Below are positions 31,334-35,537 of a stretch of DNA of 35,537 nt, in pieces. The stretch spans positions 1 to 35,537 of the forward strand of contig JBCAQO010000080.1 of NCBI GenBank assembly GCA_039111635.1. Direction: 5' to 3'. The notes under the pieces were generated by a model. The model made no database searches, was not told the origin of the DNA, and saw only the letters and a list, made by a program, of their open reading frames with translations. The stretch is from Heterobasidion occidentale (lineage: Eukaryota; Basidiomycota; Agaricomycetes; Russulales; Bondarzewiaceae). Position 1 is the first letter of the stretch. Every line of letters begins with the position of its first letter. The position numbers and the translations under genes are program-made.

Positions 31334-33684
31334 TCAGTTTATCCATAGAGCACGGTCTACAGACACGTTGTGACGATCGATCTCTCGCTTCGCCTTCAAG
31401 ACCTCAAGGCTCTTGCGTTCACTGTCCGTCTGATAACCTTCGGTTTGAGCGGAATCGGTCCGCGAATGTCGCGGCTTCGGCTTGAGTAATACATCGAGTA
31501 AGTCCAGCAATATGGCCTTGAAATGGATCTCTGCCCTCGTGTGTATATCCTCACGAAGCTCACGTGGCAGCGCGCAGGGGAACATGAAATTGTGATTCGG
31601 TTTCGCCAGCCACTTGCGCGCGCCTAATTCGGAATTCACGAAATGGCAGACAGGGCATGCGAGTTTAGACGTGCCGACGTAGCAGGGGTCTATGTCGCTC
31701 TGTAAATCTCCATGTCAATATTGGCATTGGAAGGTGTAGGGGGTGAAAACTTTCCGGATTAACACCATGTGCAGCAAGCAACATGCTCCCATTGTCCAGG
31801 TTCTTCCCGTCCAGGACGCTAGCCAAGAGACACTCGCAATGGATACTCCCTTGGAACATGGGAGTCGGCGATAGTAAATTCTTGCAGTGGCGGCTAATTG
31901 AGCTCCCCGCCTTCTCGGCGTCCCTCGTCATCAATAATTTGAGTTCGTCGATCACTGTCTTCGTGCGAGCAGTCTCGTCGTTCTCGCTCAATACCTCCTT
32001 CACCACCTCTTCCCAGGGTGCCATGTCTGTCCCAGGATGTTCGGCAGAAATGACAGTGTAAGTGATGTTCCGAAGATACTGTGCCGAACCCACGAGACCG
32101 TGAACAGCGAATGGTATCACAACCTGTCGACGCAGCCACTGCTTGTATGCGTCAATCGGTGTCGAGCCCACAGTGACGAACATATCTGTATCATCGTCGT
32201 CCACCACTGCTTGTTCCTCCCACGTATTTGGCTGGCCCTGGGACTCTCTAGATGGTGTGGTATACTTGGGTTCTGTACCTGCGAAGGGATGGTCGAATAT
32301 ATCGGGAATGGCGAGAGTCAGGTAGTCTGCGAAAGCGTTGGAATATGCAAATGCTTCCAAAAGAGTGACATAAAGCCAGGTCTTGTTCATCATCGCGCCG
32401 AAATTGTCTGGCTGGGCTTTGGAAATCTCGTCCAAACAGGTCTGATAGCCTTTCAGAGCCAAGCACAAGGTATGATGGAAGGCCACGCATGTCTCCTTGA
32501 CAAAAAGAACGTCATTGTTCTGCGCTCGGGTTTTCAACTCGAGTCCTCCGTGCTCCACGCCGAAAAGGTCGATGCCCCACCAACGTGCTATGAGCTCTCC
32601 AGAAAGGACTTGGTCCCGTTCTTTGCGTAATGTAGACTTCTTCTTGAATAGTTCAGGCAATCTGTCAGGTTCGGCATTCAAGATCTTGCTGAGGAAGGCG
32701 GTAGACATCGTACACCTGAGTCGAGAGCGCATCTTGCGGTAGCCACGAGAAACGACGTGAACGCCCAGGCTGTAAGGTGTGGTGTCCTCTTTCTTGAGTA
32801 ACTCGATCACCTCCGAGACGTGCTCATCAAACTTCATGCTTTATGAACTATGTCAGAAAGGTTATCATTCGATAGAAAGTTCGCACTCACTTCTTTTGTT
32901 CATTTAACATGGCCTTTGTAAATGGCACGACATCCTGTCCCCGATCCTCCTCATTCGTCTCCGATTTACCCTTCATTGCTACTGACCGATTCATCTTCCC
33001 TCTCGACGGCTCTGTCGCCCCCGTCCTCGCCTCTGAGCTTATGCTCCTTGTGGTCATCGCCTCATCTGTCGCAGCAGTTGTCCTCGTCCTCACTTGAGAC
33101 TCTGTCTCCAATCTCACTCTCTTCTCCACTTTCGCTTGAACCTCCGATTTCAGAACTTTCTTTCCCTTCTCCGCGCCCGTCCCCGTCGTCTTCGTCTTTG
33201 CTGCGAGATCGGTCTTCCCTCTCGCCTCATTGGGGTGTGTCGGATTGGTGGTAATGATGCAGTTATGCATTACTTGGTCTTCCGCGCATTCTATGGAAGC
33301 GTCTATGTCGCGTTGATGTGAGACCGAGACGACGAGGCTGACGTTAGCGCCCCTCTGCATACCTGCCGCCACAGCCACCACTTCGCGGTCTCTGACAAGC
33401 AGTGTAGCAAGCTGATCGAGCAATCGGTGCTGTGACTGGGGCCTTTCGACGACTTGTCTCTTGTCTTTGTAGACCGTCTGCGTCTGGGATAGCGAATTAT
33501 TTTGTCCTCGAAGATAAAGGATAACCATGATCAAGGTGGTGATGGTTTTGAACTTGTTGATCTTGTTGACCAGGGACTCGGACGCGTTCATGATTTCGAC
33601 GATAGTAAAGGCGGGGAATGGGAACTGAAGCTCGGAGACAGGACGTAGTAAGCAAAGGTAGCAGTGAATGTGGGGTGACGCCAT
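31334..33684 (-). CDS. Putative OTT_1508-like nucleic-acid deaminase-fold protein
   Basis: The - strand gene starts at ATG 33684 (MASPHIHCYLCLLRPVSELQ). It has a charged linker (about 33200-32910, rich in K/T/E/R), a clean intron near 32891-32839 (NEQK to MKFDEHVSEVIELLKKED), a long helical exon to about 31760, and a last intron of about 60 bp before the 3' exon (about 31690-31334, ending TGA). The zinc-deaminase signature is split by this intron: GSIHCECLLAS carries the H-x-E pair near 31840, and PCYVGTSKLACPVCHF carries the C-P-V-C pair near 31670. That arrangement, with 'LLDQLATLLVRDREVVAVAA' upstream, fits the fungal OTT_1508-like deaminase family, whose substrate is unknown. All exons are open and catalytic residues are present, so it appears functional. 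Family name is from memory. Confidence 0.68.
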
Positions 33685-34114
33685 ATTGACCTTCACTTAC
33701 TAATATATACGTCGATTGCATCCGGAAGAGACGCGGAAGATTGATCAGGGACTATCCTGGACTATCTCGGTCAATCGCCAGTGTTCAGACAGACTCAGCA
33801 GTGCCTCAGCATCGCTTTCTCTTGATTTTAAAAATACGAAAAAATGACAGGTTGTATTCCAAGAAGCTAAGATAGGTAACTGTATGTGCAACAATTGGTG
33901 GGTAGAAAACACTAAAATGAGCCTGGCCGCTACAAAGAAATCGGTTGCAACTCCGATGGAGCTCGTGCCGGCAGAATCCGTCACACGTGACGGCTACAAC
34001 TCCCCTTTCCAACTCTTCACCCATCGCTGGCCCATCTTTGCTTCATTTAACTGTATACTCCCCAAGGATGGCACCTCTTCCATGGCACCTCTTCCATGTC
34101 ATCTCCGAACGGCG

Positions 34115-34171
34115 CTTGCTCATTGCAGGCATTGTTTGGTCATCAGCAGCTGGCTCCTTGCTCATTGCAGG
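34115..34171 (+). promoter_or_regulatory. Paired CTTGCTCATTGCAGG element, Plavaka-like gene
   Basis: Exact copies lie at 34115-34129 and 34157-34171, 42 bp apart. They are about 330-385 bp upstream of the start codon at 34500 and point towards it. The divergent deaminase gene starts at 33684 on the other side, but the element points away from it. The rest of the 33685-34499 gap shows no gene. Confidence 0.6.
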
Positions 34172-34499
34172 GTGTTAGACTGTCTCTGTCTCAACGGCGT
34201 TTGGAGCCTCTCCAGGCACTCATCGGTGGTTCGGATGTTAGAGGGTTTTGTGGTACAAGACGGTTGACCGTAAAAATGTGATGAGCACTTTCTGGTCTTG
34301 GGTTTCTGAGTAGTCTTCTCCTCATAGAAGCTATTCTACTTCACTACAGCGCATAACGATTTGAGATCCGATCGGCAAAACACATCTTAGCGAGCGAGCG
34401 AGTCATGTCTTTCTACATATAAGCTGACAGACCATCGCTTGCGCTGAAAGTCCCCACCCGCGCTTGTATCATTCGACCTCCTCTGGCCACACGATTTTC

Positions 34500-35537
34500 A
34501 TGGAATTGCCGCCGGCTTTCAGCGAGTCTTGTGTTTGCGGAAGGTCATTCTCGCTGCCATCGGCGCTCACTTACCACAGGCGCACATGTCAGAAAACCAA
34601 GAAAAGGTTTTCTGAGGCGCTAGCAAAAGCCAAAGAAGTGTGGGCTGCGAAGAAACGTCGTCGAACGGATGCTGATGGATCCAGAGCAGTTTTGGAGACA
34701 GCACCGTTGGTCGCGGAGGTCTTGGAGCCAGCATTGTCGATCGCAGAGGTCCCTACACCAGCTGTACAACAGGTGAGTTTACATCTCAAAGTTTCGCCCT
34801 CATCTGTATCTTAAGGTTTTCAGTCTATTCCACAGTCGTCCTCCGCAAATCAAGATGACCCAAACCTTTCTCTGGCAGAACGCAGGCCTCGTAGAGCAAA
34901 TACCAGGCTTCCTAAACGTTATCGTGACATGTTGCCTCAGCCCCCGGCAGCTTTACCCGTTCAGTTGCAGTCGCTATCAGAGCCATCTTCTTCCGCGTCT
35001 ATAACTCCGATGCAGTCGCCTCCCACCGTAGCCCTCTCTTCCGATCCACCTCAGGTGATTCAAAAGTCTTTGCGACAGATCTTGAAGTCTCCCCGAAACA
35101 TTTTTGGGTTGTTTCGTCAGTATCATGCCACTGACTTTCCAGCACACGATCCCGAACGAGTCGCTGAAAAGCCTGCTTTGTCAACGCAGGATGACTCGAA
35201 TGCCCTCCCTGAGTCTTCTTCTGCGCCGTCATTCTATCCTTATCCCAATCGCTCGTCATTTCTTCTCGGTGAATGGTACTGGAACGATGGAGTACGAAAA
35301 TCTCAATCGAGTTTCAAAAATCTCATCGACATCGTCGGCAGTACCGATTTTCGCCCGGAGGACGTCAGAAAAACGCCATGGAGCAGTATTGATCGCAAGC
35401 TGGCTGGTCAGGATGAGGATAATTGGGAGGACGAACAAGAGGAGGATGGGTGGATACACGACACCGTCAAGATATCTATCCCGTTCCACAAGAAATGTCT
35501 TCAACCAGGGGCGCAGGATTATGTCGTCACAAGTTTC
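34500..35537 (+). CDS. Plavaka-type transposase, N-terminal part (runs off the window)
   Basis: ATG 34500 opens with a C2H2-like finger (ESCVCGRSFSLPSALTYHRR, TC) followed by a basic stretch (AKKRRRTD). An intron at 34773-34823 joins VQQ to SIPQSSSANQD. A disordered Ser/Pro region follows, with a basic patch (RRPRRANTRLPKRYRDML). Then come the blocks typical of Plavaka transposase N-termini: NIFGLFRQYHATDFPAHDPE, YPYPNRSSFLLGEWYWNDG, QSSFKNLIDIVGSTDF, and DTVKISIPFHKK, followed by PGAQDYVV at the very end. Plavaka elements are CACTA-related DNA transposons abundant in agaricomycetes. The catalytic core would lie beyond 35537, so completeness cannot be judged; no lesion is seen in the part present. 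Confidence 0.82.

Noticed and set aside
32887..33254. + strand Ser/Leu-rich frame in the deaminase region
   Set aside because: It is the antisense of the charged linker of the - strand deaminase gene, which continues through a clean in-frame intron.

Overview
The window reads as a stretch of an agaricomycete (Basidiomycota) nuclear genome. Genes are split by many short introns of about 50-60 nt with GT..AG ends. Recognisable families are fungal or typically agaricomycete: a Kre2/Mnt1 (GT15) mannosyltransferase, an F-box/LRR relic, a DUF6698-like protein, a Ulp1 protease, an OTT_1508-like deaminase and the N-terminus of a Plavaka-type transposase. No tRNA, rRNA or bacterial feature was recognised.

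Layout. 0.7-1.9 kb: F-box relic (+). 3.2-4.9 kb: GT15 mannosyltransferase, 11 exons (+), complete except for one missing base in a T run. 4.9-6.3 kb: decayed sequence. 6.3-11.3 kb: three apparently intact multi-exon genes, DUF6698-like (-), GRF-like zinc-finger protein (+) and Ulp1 protease (-). 11.9-12.8 kb: unknown two-exon gene (+). 12.8-15.6 kb: decayed GC-rich sequence. 15.6-24.7 kb: a large, roughly palindromic repeat structure. 24.7-26.3 kb: relics plus a small HicA-like-fold gene (+). 26.45-27.66 kb: GC-rich minisatellite. 28.3-31.1 kb: large unknown agaricomycete gene with two frameshifts (+). 31.3-33.7 kb: putative deaminase (-). 34.5 kb to the end: start of a Plavaka transposase-like gene (+), running off the window.

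The most striking structure lies at 15.6-24.7 kb. A decaying 4.4-kb unknown gene is flanked by two arms in opposite orientation. Each arm has many copies of a 27-bp hairpin-forming motif (about 34 copies in all) and a fragment of the ribonucleotide reductase small-subunit gene. Both fragments start at the same codon region of that gene; the left lies on the - strand and the right on the + strand. In the right arm one repeat unit has been amplified into a near-perfect 69-bp tandem array. This looks like a mobile or amplified element that captured part of a host gene, and I know of no named element with this design.

A second signal is an exact 15-bp element, CTTGCTCATTGCAGG. It occurs as a pair 42-46 bp apart upstream of three unrelated genes (Ulp1, the 28.3-kb gene and the Plavaka-like gene), always pointing towards the gene. 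Otherwise the genes show no evident shared pathway. The region looks like a transposon-rich accessory domain around one conserved housekeeping-type gene (GT15).
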